A stretch of 64,000 nucleotides of DNA, taken from NCBI RefSeq assembly GCF_001044235.1, contig NZ_JYNL01000020.1, positions 634,570 through 698,569 on the forward strand. The letters run 5' to 3'. Each line of letters begins with the position of its first letter. Position 1 is the stretch's first letter. The position numbers and the translations under genes are program-made. Source of the stretch: Mycolicibacterium chlorophenolicum. GTDB taxonomy: Bacteria > Actinomycetota > Actinomycetes > Mycobacteriales > Mycobacteriaceae. The notes under the pieces are model-generated. The model made no database searches and had not been told where the DNA came from. It saw only the letters and a program-made list of their open reading frames with translations. Below are positions 8,810-20,033 of the stretch, in pieces.

Positions 8810-9909
8810 CGCAGGCCGGTGCCTCGGGCGACGGCCGTCTCGACCATCGTCGCGAGCAGCGTCGGGTAGTCGACGCCGCTGGCCGCCCACATCCGCGGGT
8901 ACATCGAGATCGTCGTGAACCCGGGCATCGTGTTGATCTCGTTGATGACGGGTCCGTTGTCGGTCAGGAAGAAGTCGACACGTGCCAGCCCCTGGCAGTC
9001 GATGGCCTGGAAAGCCCGGATCGACAGTCCGCGGATCTCCTCGGCGACGGCGTCGTCGATCTTGGCGGGCACGTCGAGCTCGGCGGCGTCGTCGAGGTAC
9101 TTCGTCTCGAAGTCGTAGAAGCCGTCCTCGCGGCCCCGGACACCGGCCACCCGGATCTCGCCGGCCGTGCTGGCCTCGAGGCGGCCGTCGGGGAACTCCA
9201 GGACGCCGCACTCGAGCTCACGGCCGGGGACGGCCGCCTCCACGATGACCTTGGGGTCGTGCCGGCGGGCGGCGTCGATCGCCCTGGGCAGCAGGTCCCA
9301 GCTGGTGACCCGGCTGACACCGATCGACGAGCCGCCGCGCGCCGGTTTGACGAAGACGGGCAGGCCCAGCCGCTCCCGGTCCTCCAGCGACACCGTGGCG
9401 GTGCCGGGCCGCAGCACCACCTGATCGCCGATCGGCAGTCCGGCCACCGCGAGCAGCTTCTTGGTGAATTCCTTGTCCATCCCGACCGCGCTGGCCAGCA
9501 CGCCGGCGCCCACATACGGCACCCCGGCGAGTTCCAGCAGACCCTGGATGGTGCCGTCCTCGCCGTAGGGCCCGTGCAGCACCGGGAAGACGACGTCGAC
9601 CGAGGCCAGGACGTCGCCGGCCGCGTCGCCCAGCGAGAGCAGCTGGCCACGCCGGGCCGGGTCAGCGGACAGCGCGAGCTCGGTGCCGGAGGACCCGGTG
9701 ACGCTGGGCAGCGTGCCGTCGGTGATGGCCAGCGTCTCCGGCCGGCCGTCGGTGAGCACCCACGCCCCCTGCGGGGTGATGCCGACCGCGACCACCTCGA
9801 ACCGCTGCGGATCGAGGTTACGCAGGATGCTGCCTGCGGAAACACACGAGATCGCGTGTTCGGAACTCCGTCCGCCGTAGACGACGGCAACGCGGGTGCG
9901 GGCAGTCAC
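8806..9909 (-). CDS. ddl: D-alanine--D-alanine ligase
   Basis: 367 residues, GTG start. It makes the D-Ala-D-Ala dipeptide of peptidoglycan and is a target of D-cycloserine. The N-terminal motif [27 protein letters not shown], the ATP-grasp loop [13 protein letters not shown] (about residue 190), and the Mg-binding end [11 protein letters not shown] are intact. The last four bases (CTAA) are shared with the convergent DUF3515 gene. Confidence 0.97.
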   Translation of the reverse strand: MTARTRVAVVYGGRSSEHAISCVSAGSILRNLDPQRFEVVAVGITPQGAWVLTDGRPETLAITDGTLPSVTGSSGTELALSADPARRGQLLSLGDAAGDVLASVDVVFPVLHGPYGEDGTIQGLLELAGVPYVGAGVLASAVGMDKEFTKKLLAVAGLPIGDQVVLRPGTATVSLEDRERLGLPVFVKPARGGSSIGVSRVTSWDLLPRAIDAARRHDPKVIVEAAVPGRELECGVLEFPDGRLEASTAGEIRVAGVRGREDGFYDFETKYLDDAAELDVPAKIDDAVAEEIRGLSIRAFQAIDCQGLARVDFFLTDNGPVINEINTMPGFTTISMYPRMWAASGVDYPTLLATMVETAVARGTGLR

Positions 9910-9921
9910 AACCTAGAGAGG

Positions 9922-11037
9922 CTACCGGCCGACCCCACCGAGAGCCGACTCGATATCGCTGACCAGGTCTTCGGTGTCCTCGATGCCGCACGAGATGCGG
10001 GCGAAGCCCGCCGGTACGGCGTCGCCCCACCGCGCCCTGCGGTCGACGGAGCTGTGCACGCCCCCGAAGCTGGTGGCGCCGACCAGCAGCGCGCTGCGGC
10101 TGACGAGCGCGTGGACGGCGTCGGCGTCGGCCAGCTCGACGGCCACGATGCCGCCGAAGCGGCGCATCTGCTGCGCCGCGACGGTGTGGGACGGGTCGTC
10201 GGGCAGGCCCGGGTAGCGCACCGCGGTGACGGCCGGGTGCGAGCGCAGCATCAGCGCGACCGCGGCGGCGTTCTGGCACTGCCGCTCGAACCGCAACCCG
10301 AACGTCGCGAGGCCCCGCAGCGCCAGCCACGCCTCGAAGGCCCCGAGGATGGGTCCGGACAGCAGCCGCTCCCGCTCGAGGCGGTCCAGCACGTCGGCGC
10401 GGTTGCCCGCGACGTAGCCGGCGAGCAGGTCGTGGTGGCCCGCCAGCGCCTTGGTGGCGCTGCCGACGACGAAGTCGGCGCCCAGCGACAGCGGCTGCTG
10501 CCCCAGCGGTGTGGCGGTGGTGTTGTCGACGATCAGTACGGCGCCGCGCGGCCGGCACAGCATCGACAGCCGGTGCAGGTCGACCACGTCCAGACCCGGG
10601 TTCGACGGGGTCTCCGCCAGCACCACATCGGCGTCGCGGGCGGCCTCGCACATGTCGGCGCAACGCGCCTGCACCACGGTCACCCCGCGCGGCGCCAGGT
10701 ACTCGGTGGCGTAGGCACGGACCTGGTAGTACCCGTCGGCCGGTACGACGAGCGTCGTCCCCGGTTCGGCGACCACCCTCAGCAGCGACGTGATCGCGGC
10801 CATCCCGGATCCGAACACCGTTGCGGCCGTGGCTCCTTCGAGCTGGGCCAGGGCCGCCTCCAGATGTCGCCAGGTCGGATTGTGCCTGCGCCCGTAGCTG
10901 TCCAGCGCGTCGTCCTCGTCGGCCGGAAGATGATACGCCGCAGCGGGAACCGGCACCGGCCCCAATGGCGCTCCGGGAACCACTTCGGAGGCAACAGCTT
11001 TGAGGCTGCGGGTGGAATCCCCGTACGAGCTGCTCAC
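9922..11037 (-). CDS. PLP-dependent Cys/Met metabolism enzyme (cystathionine gamma-lyase/synthase family)
   Basis: 371 residues from the GTG at 11037, four bases after the gpsA stop, with CGGAG seven bases upstream. It has the family layout: an N-terminal YGRRHNPTWRHLE segment, the cofactor aspartate in VLIVDNTTATP, and the PLP lysine in GSATKALAGHHD (about residue 195). Members catalyse gamma-elimination or replacement on homoserine-derived or cysteine substrates; motifs alone do not say which. Translational coupling to gpsA is likely but gives no functional clue. Confidence 0.88.
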   Translation of the reverse strand: MSSSYGDSTRSLKAVASEVVPGAPLGPVPVPAAAYHLPADEDDALDSYGRRHNPTWRHLEAALAQLEGATAATVFGSGMAAITSLLRVVAEPGTTLVVPADGYYQVRAYATEYLAPRGVTVVQARCADMCEAARDADVVLAETPSNPGLDVVDLHRLSMLCRPRGAVLIVDNTTATPLGQQPLSLGADFVVGSATKALAGHHDLLAGYVAGNRADVLDRLERERLLSGPILGAFEAWLALRGLATFGLRFERQCQNAAAVALMLRSHPAVTAVRYPGLPDDPSHTVAAQQMRRFGGIVAVELADADAVHALVSRSALLVGATSFGGVHSSVDRRARWGDAVPAGFARISCGIEDTEDLVSDIESALGGVGR

Positions 11038-11041
11038 CTGC

Positions 11042-12037
11042 TCACTCCGGCTTGGTGGTGCGGCCCAGCAGCAGCGCCACCGCATCGTCGACGGACAGAC
11101 CCTTGTGACACACCCCGTGAACCGCCTCAGTCAACGGCATCTCGACGTCGTAACTCGTCGACAGCGCCAGCACCGACGTGCACGAGGTGACGCCCTCGGC
11201 GACGTGCCCGCCGGTGGCCGCCAGCGCGGCGGCCATCGTGCCGCCCTGCCCGAGACGTTCCCCGAAAGACCGGTTGCGGGAGTGCGGTGACATGCAGGTC
11301 GCCACGAGGTCGCCGATACCCGCAAGGCCGGCCAGCGTTGCCGGCTTGGCGCCCAACGCGATTCCCAGTCGCATGATCTCGGCGAGTCCGCGGGTGATGA
11401 TCGCGGCGGCAGTGTTCTCACCGAGGCCCACGCCCGCCGCCATCCCGGAAGCGAGCGCGATGACGTTCTTGCATGCGCCGCCGATCTCCGCGCCGATCAC
11501 GTCGGCATTCGTGTACGGCCGGAAGTAGCCGGTGGCCAGTGCCCGCTGCAGGGCCACGGCGCGCCCGGAGTCGCTGCAGGCGATCACGGTGGCGGCGGGC
11601 TGCTCGGCGGCGATCTCGCTGGCGAGGTTCGGCCCCGAGACGACCGCCACGCGGGACGGGTCGGCGCCGGTCACCTGCACGATGACCTGGCTCATCCGCA
11701 TCAGCGTGTCGAGTTCGATGCCCTTGGCGAGGCTGACCAGCGTGGTGTCGGGCCCCACAGCGGCCTTCCATTCGGTCAGGTTGGCCCGCAGGGTCTGCGA
11801 CGGCACGGCCAGCAGCACCGTGCAGGCGCCGTCCAGCGCCTCGGCACCGTCGCTGGTGGCCCGGATGGAGTCGGGCAGCGCGACGTCGAGGTACCCGGGA
11901 TTGCGGTGGGTCCGGTTGATCTCGTCGGCCAACTCCGGTCGGCGTGCCCACAGGGTGACATCGTTACCGGCGTCGGCCAGCACCTTGGCCAGCGCTGTGC
12001 CCCACGCCCCTGCACCCATCACCGCCGCCTCGACCAC
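11042..12037 (-). CDS. gpsA: NAD(P)H-dependent glycerol-3-phosphate dehydrogenase
   Basis: 331 residues. It reduces dihydroxyacetone phosphate to sn-glycerol-3-phosphate for phospholipid synthesis. The Rossmann motif [10 protein letters not shown] (residue 8 on), [11 protein letters not shown], the catalytic lysine in [11 protein letters not shown] and the GIGDLVATC segment are all seen. GTG start at 12037; TAGTGT lies six bases upstream, suggesting a leaderless mRNA. cofC is divergent, 35 bases away. Confidence 0.96.
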   Translation of the reverse strand: MVEAAVMGAGAWGTALAKVLADAGNDVTLWARRPELADEINRTHRNPGYLDVALPDSIRATSDGAEALDGACTVLLAVPSQTLRANLTEWKAAVGPDTTLVSLAKGIELDTLMRMSQVIVQVTGADPSRVAVVSGPNLASEIAAEQPAATVIACSDSGRAVALQRALATGYFRPYTNADVIGAEIGGACKNVIALASGMAAGVGLGENTAAAIITRGLAEIMRLGIALGAKPATLAGLAGIGDLVATCMSPHSRNRSFGERLGQGGTMAAALAATGGHVAEGVTSCTSVLALSTSYDVEMPLTEAVHGVCHKGLSVDDAVALLLGRTTKPE

Positions 12038-12060
12038 GGCTTCACACTAGTCGGGAATAA

Positions 12061-12756
<696 letters not shown>

Positions 12757-12808
12757 GTGGCCGCCGGACTGCTAGCCGCAGCACCCGTCGATAGGGAATC
12801 ATCGGGGC

Positions 12809-14971
12809 ATGACCGAAGCGCAGACTCGACCGGACGACGCCGACACCACGACGACCGTGGACGCGTCCGACGCGGCGCCCGAGGCTCCCCCGGCTGCGAC
12901 CTCGCCGACGGTCGACAACCCGCTGCCCGAGGACCGCTATCTCAACCGTGAGCTGAGTTGGCTCGACTTCAACGCCCGGGTGCTCGCCCTGGCGGCCGAC
13001 CCGTCACTGCCGCTGCTGGAACGCGCGAAGTTCCTGGCGATCTTCGCCTCCAATCTCGACGAGTTCTACATGGTGCGCGTCGCGGGCCTCAAACGGCGCG
13101 ACGAGATGGGGCTGTCGGTCCGCTCGGCCGACGGCCTGTCGCCGCGCGAACAACTCCGGCGGATCAGCGAGCGCACGCAACAACTCGCGAGCCGGCACGC
13201 GCACGTGTTCCTCGACGCGGTGCGCCCGGCGCTGGCCGACGAGGGCATCGTCCTGGTCACGTGGGCCGAACTCGACGATGCCGAACGCGGCCGGCTCTCC
13301 ACGTACTTCCACGAGCAGGTGTTCCCCGTCCTGACTCCCCTGGCCGTCGACCCGGCCCACCCGTTCCCGTTCGTCAGCGGTCTGAGCCTCAACCTGGCCA
13401 TCACCGTCAAGCACCCCGACGGCGGTCAGCACTTCGCCCGAATCAAAGTGCCCGACAACGTGGACCGCTTCGTCGAGCTGCCCCCACGGGAGGGCAGCAA
13501 CGACGTCGCGCGCTTCTTGCCGATGGAGGATTTCATCGCCGCGTTCCTTCCGGTCCTGTTCCCCGGCCTGGAAATCGTCGAGCACCACGCCTTCCGGATC
13601 ACCCGCAACGCCGACTTCGAAGTCGAGGAGGATCGCGACGAGGATCTGCTCAAGGCACTCGAACGCGAGCTGGCCCGGCGCCGGTTCGGCTCCCCGGTGC
13701 GGCTGGAAGTCTCCGACGACATGACCGAGGGCATGCTGGAACTGCTGCTGCGTGAACTCGACGTCGCGCCCGGCGACGTCGTGGAAGTTCCCGGGCTGCT
13801 GGATCTCTCGTCGCTGTGGCAGGTCTACGGCGTGGACCGGCCCGCGCTGAAGGATCCGCCGTTCGTGCCGGCCACACCGCCCGCCTTCGGTGAGCGCGAG
13901 ACCCCCAAGAGCATCTTCTCGACGCTGCGCGACGGTGACGTCCTCGTCCACCATCCCTACGACTCGTTCTCCACCACGGTGCAGCGCTTCATCGAGCAGG
14001 CAGCGGCCGACCCCAACGTGCTGGCCATCAAGCAGACGCTGTACCGCACCTCGGGCGACTCACCGATCGTCAACGCGTTGATCGACGCGGCCGAGGCCGG
14101 CAAGCAGGTCGTCGCGCTCGTGGAGATCAAGGCCAGGTTCGACGAGCAGGCCAACATCAAGTGGGCCCGTGCACTGGAACAGGCGGGCGTGCATGTGGTC
14201 TACGGCCTCATCGGCTTGAAGACGCACTGCAAGACCTGTCTGGTGGTGCGCCGGGAGGGGTCGACGATCCGGCGTTACTGCCACATCGGCACCGGCAACT
14301 ACAACCCGAAGACCGCGCGGCTGTACGAGGACGTGGGCCTGCTCACCGCCGCGCCCGACATCGGTGCCGACCTCACCGATCTGTTCAACTCGCTGACGGG
14401 CTACTCCCGCAAGGAGTCCTACCGCAATCTGCTCGTCGCCCCCTACGGCGTGCGCCGGGGCATCGTCGAACGGATCGACCGGGAGATCGCCGCCACCCGC
14501 GACGGCGCGGAGGGCCGGATCCGCCTGAAGGCCAACGCGTTGGTCGACGAACAGGTCATCGACGCGCTGTACCGGGCGTCGCAGGCCGGCGTCCGCGTCG
14601 AGGTGGTGGTGCGCGGGATCTGCGCGCTGCGCCCGGGCGGTGAGGGGTTCTCCGAGAACATCACCGTGCGCTCGATCCTCGGTCGATTCCTCGAACATTC
14701 ACGGATCATTCACTTCCGCGCCATCGACGAATACTGGATCGGCAGTGCCGACATGATGCATCGTAATCTCGACCGGCGCGTGGAGGTCATGGCTCAGGTC
14801 AAGGATCCACGGCTGACCGCACAACTCAACGACATCTTCGAATCGGCGCTCGATCCGGGCACGCGCTGTTGGGAGCTCGGCGCCGACGGGCACTGGACGG
14901 CATTGCCTCAGGAGGGACAGACCGTGCGCGACCATCAGGTGTCGATGATGGAAAGCCACCGCCATCCATAG
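12809..14971 (+). CDS. ppk: polyphosphate kinase 1
   Basis: 720 residues. It makes inorganic polyphosphate from ATP reversibly. The N-terminal domain starts at [16 protein letters not shown]. The two catalytic histidines lie in the core: [14 protein letters not shown] and [19 protein letters not shown] (about residues 470-510); the conserved end [17 protein letters not shown] is present. The first 45 residues are low-complexity and acidic. mutT1 follows on the same strand after 33 bases. Confidence 0.97.
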   Translation: MTEAQTRPDDADTTTTVDASDAAPEAPPAATSPTVDNPLPEDRYLNRELSWLDFNARVLALAADPSLPLLERAKFLAIFASNLDEFYMVRVAGLKRRDEMGLSVRSADGLSPREQLRRISERTQQLASRHAHVFLDAVRPALADEGIVLVTWAELDDAERGRLSTYFHEQVFPVLTPLAVDPAHPFPFVSGLSLNLAITVKHPDGGQHFARIKVPDNVDRFVELPPREGSNDVARFLPMEDFIAAFLPVLFPGLEIVEHHAFRITRNADFEVEEDRDEDLLKALERELARRRFGSPVRLEVSDDMTEGMLELLLRELDVAPGDVVEVPGLLDLSSLWQVYGVDRPALKDPPFVPATPPAFGERETPKSIFSTLRDGDVLVHHPYDSFSTTVQRFIEQAAADPNVLAIKQTLYRTSGDSPIVNALIDAAEAGKQVVALVEIKARFDEQANIKWARALEQAGVHVVYGLIGLKTHCKTCLVVRREGSTIRRYCHIGTGNYNPKTARLYEDVGLLTAAPDIGADLTDLFNSLTGYSRKESYRNLLVAPYGVRRGIVERIDREIAATRDGAEGRIRLKANALVDEQVIDALYRASQAGVRVEVVVRGICALRPGGEGFSENITVRSILGRFLEHSRIIHFRAIDEYWIGSADMMHRNLDRRVEVMAQVKDPRLTAQLNDIFESALDPGTRCWELGADGHWTALPQEGQTVRDHQVSMMESHRHP

Positions 14972-15004
14972 TTCCCTCTCTTCGCAGAGCAGGCGGGTGC
15001 GGCG

Positions 15005-15904
15005 GTGGTGAACACCGAACCGATCCTCGCCGCGGGGGCTGTGCTGTGGCGCCCGCAGGAGGGAACGGGCACACCGGAGATCGCCGTCGTGCACCGTCCC
15101 CGCTACGACGACTGGTCGCTGCCCAAGGGCAAGCTCGACCCGGGTGAGACGGCGCCGGTCGCCGCGGCGCGGGAGATCGCCGAGGAGACCGGCTTCCGCG
15201 CCCACCTCGGTCGCCGCCTGCCCTCGGTGAGCTACTCGGTCGACGGCGTCCCCAAGAAGGTGCGGTACTGGGTGGCCCGCTGTGTCGGCGGCGAGTTCAC
15301 CCCCAACGAAGAAGTGGACGAACTGAAGTGGTTGCCGGTCGAGCAGGCGATGGCGCAGCTGGAGTACGCGCTCGACCGCAAGGTGCTGCGCCGCTTCACC
15401 GCGCTGCCCGCCGACACCACGACGGTCCTGATCGTGCGGCACGCCACCGCGGGCAGCAAGTCCCGGTACACCGGTGACGACCGAAAGCGCCCGCTGGACA
15501 AGCACGGCCGCGCTCAGGCCGAGGCGCTGGTGAGCCAACTCCTCGCGTTCGGCGCCGGTGACCTGTTCGCCGCCGACCGCGTGCGCTGCCACCAGACGCT
15601 GGACCCGCTGGCCGAGGAGCTCGGCGTGCCGATCCGGACCGAGTCCGCGTTGACCGCAGAGGCGTACGCCGACAACCGCAAGAAGGCGCGGCAGCGGGTG
15701 CTCGAGATCGCCGCGACCGCCGCGCACCCCGTGATCTGCACGCAGGGGGAGGTCATTCCCGACCTCATCGCCTGGTGGTGCGAGCGGGACGGCGTGCGGC
15801 CGGACAAGTCACGCAATCGCAAGGGCAGCACCTGGGTGCTGACGCTGGTGGGCGGACGGCTCGCGTGCGCCGATCACATCAGCTCACCACTGGCCGCGAA
15901 GTAG
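15005..15904 (+). CDS. mutT1: MutT1: Nudix hydrolase fused to histidine phosphatase
   Basis: 299 residues; tandem GTG codons at 15005 and 15008 are both possible starts. The N-terminal Nudix domain has the full box: [23 protein letters not shown]. The C-terminal half is a histidine phosphatase with [11 protein letters not shown] (about residue 145) and a later ICTQGEVI segment. In mycobacteria MutT1 degrades 8-oxo-(d)GTP and diadenosine polyphosphates. It is downstream of ppk and convergent with hupB. Confidence 0.95.
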   Translation: MVNTEPILAAGAVLWRPQEGTGTPEIAVVHRPRYDDWSLPKGKLDPGETAPVAAAREIAEETGFRAHLGRRLPSVSYSVDGVPKKVRYWVARCVGGEFTPNEEVDELKWLPVEQAMAQLEYALDRKVLRRFTALPADTTTVLIVRHATAGSKSRYTGDDRKRPLDKHGRAQAEALVSQLLAFGAGDLFAADRVRCHQTLDPLAEELGVPIRTESALTAEAYADNRKKARQRVLEIAATAAHPVICTQGEVIPDLIAWWCERDGVRPDKSRNRKGSTWVLTLVGGRLACADHISSPLAAK

Positions 15905-15956
15905 TACCGCCGCACCAGAATTCGGGGCGGCCCCAGCGCATGTCCGGACACACGAA

Positions 15957-15984
15957 AACGCCGCGGGTACCAGACCCGCGGCGT
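15957..15984 (-). terminator. intrinsic terminator of hupB
   Basis: An 11-bp perfect stem, with CGCCGCGGGT at 15959-15968 and ACCCGCGGCG at 15974-15983 around a 5-base loop and one extra A-T pair. On the minus strand it is followed at once by TTTTCGTG, as expected for a rho-independent terminator of hupB. It may also stop mutT1 transcripts from the other side. Confidence 0.8.
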
Positions 15985-15999
15985 GTTCGGTGAAACGGA

Positions 16000-16674
16000 C
16001 TACTTGCGACCGCGCTTGGCCGGAGCCTTCTTGGCGGGCGCCTTCTTGGCGGGCGCGGCCTTCTTGGCCGGAGCCTTGGTCGCGGCCTTCTTGGCGGGCG
16101 CGGCCTTCTTGGCCGGAGCAGCCTTCTTGGCCGGAGCCTTGGTCGCGGCCTTCTTGGCCGGAGCCTTCTTCGCCGGCGCAGCCTTCTTCGCCGGAGCAGC
16201 CTTCTTGGCCGGCGCAGCCTTCTTGGCCGGCGCAGCCTTCTTCGCCGGAGCAGCCTTCTTGGCCGGAGCCTTCTTGGCGGGCGCGGCCTTCTTCGCCGGC
16301 GCAGCCTTCTTGGCCGGAGCCTTCTTGGCCGCCTTGCGCGCAGTGCTGCCCGCGGTGACACCGCGCTTCACTGCCGGGCCTTCGGCCGGAAGCTTCTGCG
16401 CGCCGGAGACAACGGCTTTGAACTGAGCGCCGGGACGGAACGCAGGCACAGACGTCGGCTTGACCTTGACCGTCTCGCCGGTGCGCGGATTACGGGCGAC
16501 GCGAGCGGCGCGGCGCCGCTGCTCGAAGACACCGAAGCCGGTGATGGTGACGCTGTCACCCTTGTGCACCGCGCGCACGATGGTGTCGACGACGTTCTCC
16601 ACCGCTGCGGTCGCCTGCCGACGATCCGAGCCCAATTTCTCCGTGAGTACGTCGATGAGCTCTGCTTTGTTCAT
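16000..16674 (-). CDS. hupB: DNA-binding protein HU (HupB/Lsr2-era nucleoid protein with Lys-rich tail)
   Basis: 224 residues from the ATG at 16674, which has GGAGG six bases upstream. Residues 1-90 form a standard HU fold ([37 protein letters not shown]). Residues from about 120 on are a histone-H1-like tail: roughly sixteen PAKKA units with single-residue spacing changes, two interrupted by ATKA, ending PAKRGRK. This two-part form is typical of mycobacterial HU, which packs DNA and is methylated and acetylated on the tail. The coding DNA is a tandem repeat and may vary in copy number between strains. Confidence 0.97.
   Translation of the reverse strand: MNKAELIDVLTEKLGSDRRQATAAVENVVDTIVRAVHKGDSVTITGFGVFEQRRRAARVARNPRTGETVKVKPTSVPAFRPGAQFKAVVSGAQKLPAEGPAVKRGVTAGSTARKAAKKAPAKKAAPAKKAAPAKKAPAKKAAPAKKAAPAKKAAPAKKAAPAKKAAPAKKAPAKKAATKAPAKKAAPAKKAAPAKKAATKAPAKKAAPAKKAPAKKAPAKRGRK
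16012..16335 (-). repeat. tandem repeat encoding PAKKA units of HupB
   Basis: A run of 15- and 18-base units of the kind CCGGCCAAGAAGGCT (minus strand) with synonymous changes between GCC, GCG and GCT and between CCG and CCC. Two longer units carry an ACCAAGGCT insertion. Such arrays can expand or contract by slippage. Confidence 0.85.
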
Positions 16675-16721
16675 GCAAAACCTCCGGGAACCAGTGGTCC
16701 TCCTTGGACCGACTAGAGGAC

Positions 16722-16751
16722 ACGGTAAACCCAATCCCTGCTGATTTCCAA
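16722..16751 (-). promoter_or_regulatory. candidate hupB promoter
   Basis: On the minus strand TTGGAA (16751-16746) and TACCGT (16727-16722) are 18 bases apart, giving a start near 16715 and a leader of about 40 bases with two purine-rich stretches (AAGGAGG and GGAGG), the second being the ribosome site. The leuD-hupB gap of 202 bases otherwise shows only a short GTCC/GGAC hairpin near 16815-16827. Confidence 0.5.
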
Positions 16752-16876
16752 GAGCCACGCGCAATTTCAGGGCGCGCCAGCGAACTTTTTTCAATCCGGT
16801 TGGCCCCCTTCGGGTCCTGCCGGACGGGCCCAAAAGCGGATTGCAGCGGGGCGATTTCGCCTATTTCAGCGCCGAA

Positions 16877-17470
16877 TCAGGCCGGCAGGGTACGTGGTTT
16901 CCACTCGGGCCGACGCGTTTCGAATTCCTCGATTTCGGCGGCTTTCCGCAGCGTAAGGCCTATATCGTCGAGTCCTTCGAGCAGCCGCCACGCGGTGTAG
17001 TCGTCAATGTTGAACGGCACCACAGTCGTTCCCGCGGTGACGGTCCGATCTTGAAGATTGACAGTGATTTCCGTCCCGGGATGCTGCTCGATGATTTTCC
17101 ACAACAATTCCACGTCGTCCTGTGCCACTTCGGCCGCCAGAAGACCGGCCTTACCCGCGTTTCCCCGGAAAATATCGGCGAATCGGGACGAGATGACCAC
17201 CCGGAAACCGAAGTCCATGAGCGCCCACACCGCATGTTCGCGTGACGACCCGGTGCCGAAATCGGGCCCCGCCACCAGAACCGAACCCCGGTCGAAGGGC
17301 GGTTGATTGAGCACGAAAGCCGGATCGTTGCGCCAGGCCGCGAACAATCCGTCCTCGAATCCTGTGCGCGTCACCCGCTTCAGATAGACCGCCGGGATGA
17401 TCTGATCGGTGTCGACGTTGGTGCGGCGCAGCGGCACGCCGATTCCGGTATGGGTCGTGAAGGCTTCCAT
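16877..17470 (-). CDS. leuD: 3-isopropylmalate dehydratase small subunit
   Basis: 197 residues, normal length. With LeuC it isomerises 2- to 3-isopropylmalate in leucine synthesis. The swivelling domain is recognised by [13 protein letters not shown] (residue 16 on) and the [15 protein letters not shown] loop (about residue 70). Starts seven bases after the leuC stop, so the two form an operon. Confidence 0.97.
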   Translation of the reverse strand: MEAFTTHTGIGVPLRRTNVDTDQIIPAVYLKRVTRTGFEDGLFAAWRNDPAFVLNQPPFDRGSVLVAGPDFGTGSSREHAVWALMDFGFRVVISSRFADIFRGNAGKAGLLAAEVAQDDVELLWKIIEQHPGTEITVNLQDRTVTAGTTVVPFNIDDYTAWRLLEGLDDIGLTLRKAAEIEEFETRRPEWKPRTLPA

Positions 17471-17477
17471 CGCAGTT

Positions 17478-18938
17478 CTACTTTCCGTGGCTCGTCGCGG
17501 GAATGAGGTCGGCCGGGGAGGACAGAGTGCCGCGCACGGCGGTCGCCGCGGCGACCGCGGGCGACACCAGATGGGTGCGGCCGCCCTTGCCCTGCCGTCC
17601 CTCGAAATTGCGGTTGGACGTCGAGGCGCACCGCTCCCCCGGGGCGAGCTGGTCGGGATTCATGCCCAGGCACATCGAGCACCCGGCCTGCCGCCACTCC
17701 GCGCCCGCCGCGGTGAAGATCTCGCCCAGGCCTTCGGATTCGGCCTGAGCGCGCACCCGCATGGATCCGGGAACGATCAGCATGCGGACCCCGTCGGCGA
17801 CGGTGCGGCCGCGCAGCACGTCGGCGACCACCCGCAGATCCTCGATCCTGCCGTTGGTGCACGATCCGACGAACACCGCGTCGACCGCGATGTCGCGCAT
17901 CGGGGTACCCGCCTGAAGGCCCATGTACGCCAAAGCCTTTTCGGCGGTCTGGCGCTGCGCCTCGTCGAACATCTCCTCGGGGTCGGGTACGGACCCGCCC
18001 AGCGGCACGCCCTGACCGGGGTTGGTCCCCCAGGTCACGAACGGGCTGAGCGTCGAGGCGTCGATGTGCACCTCGGTGTCGAAATGCGCGCCCTCGTCGG
18101 TGCGCAGCTGACGCCACGCGGCGACGGCTTCGTCCCACGCGGCACCGGTCGGGGCGTGCGGGCGGCCCTTGAGGAACTCGAAGGTGGTGTCGTCGGGAGC
18201 CACCATGCCGGCGCGGGCGCCCGCCTCGATGCTCATGTTGCAGATCGTCATCCGGCCCTCCATCGACAGCGATTCGATGGCTCTGCCCCGGTATTCGATG
18301 ACGTGACCCTGTCCACCGCCGGTGCCGATCTGGGCGATCACGGCCAGGATGATGTCCTTGGCGCTGACGCCCGGTGGCAGTTCGCCGTCGACGTTGACCG
18401 CCATCGTCCTGAACGGCCGCAGCGGAAGCGTCTGGGTGGCGAGGACGTGTTCGACCTCCGACGTGCCGATGCCCATCGCCAGCGCCCCGAACGCGCCGTG
18501 CGTGGACGTGTGGCTGTCGCCGCAGACGATGGTCATGCCGGGCTGCGTCAGACCCAACTGCGGCCCGATGATGTGCACGATGCCCTGCTCGGCATCGCCC
18601 ATCGGATGCAGTCGGATGCCGAATTCTTCGCAGTTGCGGCGCAACGTCTCCACCTGGGTGCGCGACACCGGGTCGGCGATCGGCTTGTCGATGTCGACCG
18701 TGGGCACATTGTGATCCTCGGTGGCGATGGTCAGATCGGGCCGCCGTACCGGACGCCCCGCCAGCCGCAGACCGTCGAACGCCTGCGGGCTGGTGACCTC
18801 GTGCACGAGGTGCAGGTCGATGTAGATCAGGTCGGGTTCTCGGGCGTCGCCGGTGCCGGCACCCTCGACGACGACGTGATCGCTCCACACCTTCTCGGCC
18901 ATGGTGCGCGGGCTGTGCGCGTTGTCCATCTTGACCAT
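17478..18938 (-). CDS. leuC: 3-isopropylmalate dehydratase large subunit
   Basis: 486 residues if it starts at the ATG at 18938; a second ATG at 18929 would give 483. An aconitase-family protein whose 4Fe-4S cluster ligands are seen as [12 protein letters not shown] and [10 protein letters not shown]. The substrate motifs [17 protein letters not shown] and [17 protein letters not shown] are present. The chosen ATG overlaps one arm of a TCTCACA/TGTGAGA inverted repeat shared with the divergent IclR gene, which suggests direct repression at the start site. Confidence 0.95.
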   Translation of the reverse strand: MVKMDNAHSPRTMAEKVWSDHVVVEGAGTGDAREPDLIYIDLHLVHEVTSPQAFDGLRLAGRPVRRPDLTIATEDHNVPTVDIDKPIADPVSRTQVETLRRNCEEFGIRLHPMGDAEQGIVHIIGPQLGLTQPGMTIVCGDSHTSTHGAFGALAMGIGTSEVEHVLATQTLPLRPFRTMAVNVDGELPPGVSAKDIILAVIAQIGTGGGQGHVIEYRGRAIESLSMEGRMTICNMSIEAGARAGMVAPDDTTFEFLKGRPHAPTGAAWDEAVAAWRQLRTDEGAHFDTEVHIDASTLSPFVTWGTNPGQGVPLGGSVPDPEEMFDEAQRQTAEKALAYMGLQAGTPMRDIAVDAVFVGSCTNGRIEDLRVVADVLRGRTVADGVRMLIVPGSMRVRAQAESEGLGEIFTAAGAEWRQAGCSMCLGMNPDQLAPGERCASTSNRNFEGRQGKGGRTHLVSPAVAAATAVRGTLSSPADLIPATSHGK

Positions 18939-18973
18939 CTCACATTCTGGGAAGCTAGTATCTCCTTGTGAGA
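18938..18973. promoter_or_regulatory. leuC/IclR intergenic operator with inverted GTGAGA motifs
   Basis: TCTCACA (18938-18944) and TGTGAGA (18967-18973) are perfect 7-base inverted arms 22 bases apart. One arm overlaps the leuC ATG and the other overlaps the IclR GTG. Between them lie TAGTAT (18956-18961), six bases before the IclR start, and on the other strand TAGCTT, 13 bases before the leuC start. A regulator bound here would cover both -10 elements and both start codons. Confidence 0.6.
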
Positions 18974-19669
18974 CAGGATAGCGGCATCGGCGTGCTGGAC
19001 AAAGCGGTGGCGGTGCTGCACGCGGTGGCCGAGTCACCGTGCGGGCTGGCCGATCTGTGCGAGCGCACGGCGCTGCCCCGCGCCACCGCCCACCGGCTGG
19101 CCGTCGGACTGGAGACGCACCGGATGCTCTCGCGCGACGGCGACGGGCAGTGGTGCCTCGGCCCCGCGCTCGCCGAGCTGGCCAGCCACGTCCGCGATCC
19201 GCTGCTGGCGGCCGGGGCCGCGGTACTGCCGCGCCTGCGGGAACTGACCGGGGAGAGCGTGCAGCTCTACCGCCGCGACGGCACCGCGCGAATCTGCGTC
19301 GCGGCACTGGAACCGCCTGCCGGTCTTCGCGATACGGTCCCGATCGGAACGCGTCTGCCGATGACCGCGGGATCGGGGGCCAAGGTGCTGCTCGCCTACG
19401 CCGACGCAGCCACCCAGCAGAGCGTGCTTCCCGGCGCGGCGTTCACCGACCGCACTCTGGCGGAGGTGCGCCGGCGGGGATGGGCGCAGAGCGTGGCCGA
19501 GCGCGAACCGGGCGTCGCCAGCGTGTCGGCGCCGGTGCGCGACGGGCGCGGAGCCGTCATCGCCGCGGTGTCGGTCTCCGGGCCGATCGACCGGATGGGC
19601 CGGCGGCCGGGTGCGCGCTGGGCCGCCGACCTGGTGGCGGCGGCCGATGCGCTGACACGCAGACTCTAG
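18968..19669 (+). CDS. IclR-family regulator of leuCD (LtbR-like)
   Basis: 233 residues, GTG start. The N-terminal winged helix-turn-helix (about residues 5-60: [23 protein letters not shown]) is followed by the IclR effector domain. It is divergent from leuCD with only 29 bases between starts. In Corynebacterium glutamicum the IclR protein LtbR sits in the same place and represses leucine and tryptophan genes, so the same job is likely; the position matches Rv2989. TAGTAT six bases before the start implies a leaderless mRNA and autoregulation. Confidence 0.88.
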   Translation: MRQDSGIGVLDKAVAVLHAVAESPCGLADLCERTALPRATAHRLAVGLETHRMLSRDGDGQWCLGPALAELASHVRDPLLAAGAAVLPRLRELTGESVQLYRRDGTARICVAALEPPAGLRDTVPIGTRLPMTAGSGAKVLLAYADAATQQSVLPGAAFTDRTLAEVRRRGWAQSVAEREPGVASVSAPVRDGRGAVIAAVSVSGPIDRMGRRPGARWAADLVAAADALTRRL

Positions 19670-19672
19670 AAA

Positions 19673-19704
19673 CCACAAAGCTCCGGATCGCCGGGATCCG
19701 GAGC
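19673..19704 (-). terminator. terminator after the tRNA-Gln/tRNA-Glu unit
   Basis: A perfect 10-bp stem GCTCCGGATC (19680-19689) and GATCCGGAGC (19695-19704) with a 5-base loop. On the minus strand the stem is followed by TTTGTGGTTTC, so it terminates the tRNA transcript. It may also serve the IclR gene, which ends ten bases away on the plus strand. Confidence 0.7.
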
Positions 19705-19706
19705 GG

Positions 19707-19782
19707 TGGTACCCCCGATGGGATTCGAACCCACGCTACCGCCGTGAGAGGGCGGCGTCCTAGGCCGCTAGACGACGGGGGC
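19707..19782 (-). tRNA. tRNA-Glu (anticodon CTC)
   Basis: 76 bases including an encoded CCA. The cloverleaf folds well: acceptor GCCCCCG with CGGGGGT, anticodon stem CCGCC/GGCGG around the loop CTCTCAC (anticodon CTC), and the T-loop GGTTCGAATCC. It reads GAG, the dominant Glu codon in this GC-rich genome. It lies 60 bases after tRNA-Gln on the same strand. Confidence 0.95.
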
Positions 19783-19842
19783 TAGAACATGTTTCGGAGG
19801 GACAGCATAGCTCAGGGAACAAAGCTGGCCTAATCCGATCGT

Positions 19843-19917
19843 TGGCTGGGGTACCAGGACTCGAACCTAGAATGGCTGAACCAGAATCAGCTGTGTTGCC
19901 AATTACACCATACCCCA
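19843..19917 (-). tRNA. tRNA-Gln (anticodon CTG)
   Basis: 75 bases including an encoded CCA. Acceptor TGGGGTA pairs with TACCCCA; the anticodon arm GCTGA/TCAGC holds the loop TTCTGGT (anticodon CTG); the T-loop is GGTTCGAGTCC. In mycobacteria this tRNA is first charged with Glu by a relaxed GluRS and then amidated by GatCAB; gltX is directly upstream and gatCAB is also in this window. Confidence 0.95.
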
Positions 19918-20033
19918 TTGGCTGCCTATCACTGCAGGTCATAGGCACTTTTCCTGACCCAGCTCACCGCAGTGGCGCTGCGGCGGGCTTCTGGCGGGCC
20001 GACGAGCAGACTACCAAAGATCTCGGGGTGCTT

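Noticed and set aside
16012..16335. CRISPR-like array
   Set aside because: Units are adjacent with no spacers and encode the HupB tail.
15879..16361. Arg/Pro repeat open frame and Ala/Gly/Phe repeat frame over hupB
   Set aside because: Out-of-frame readings of the PAKKA repeat.
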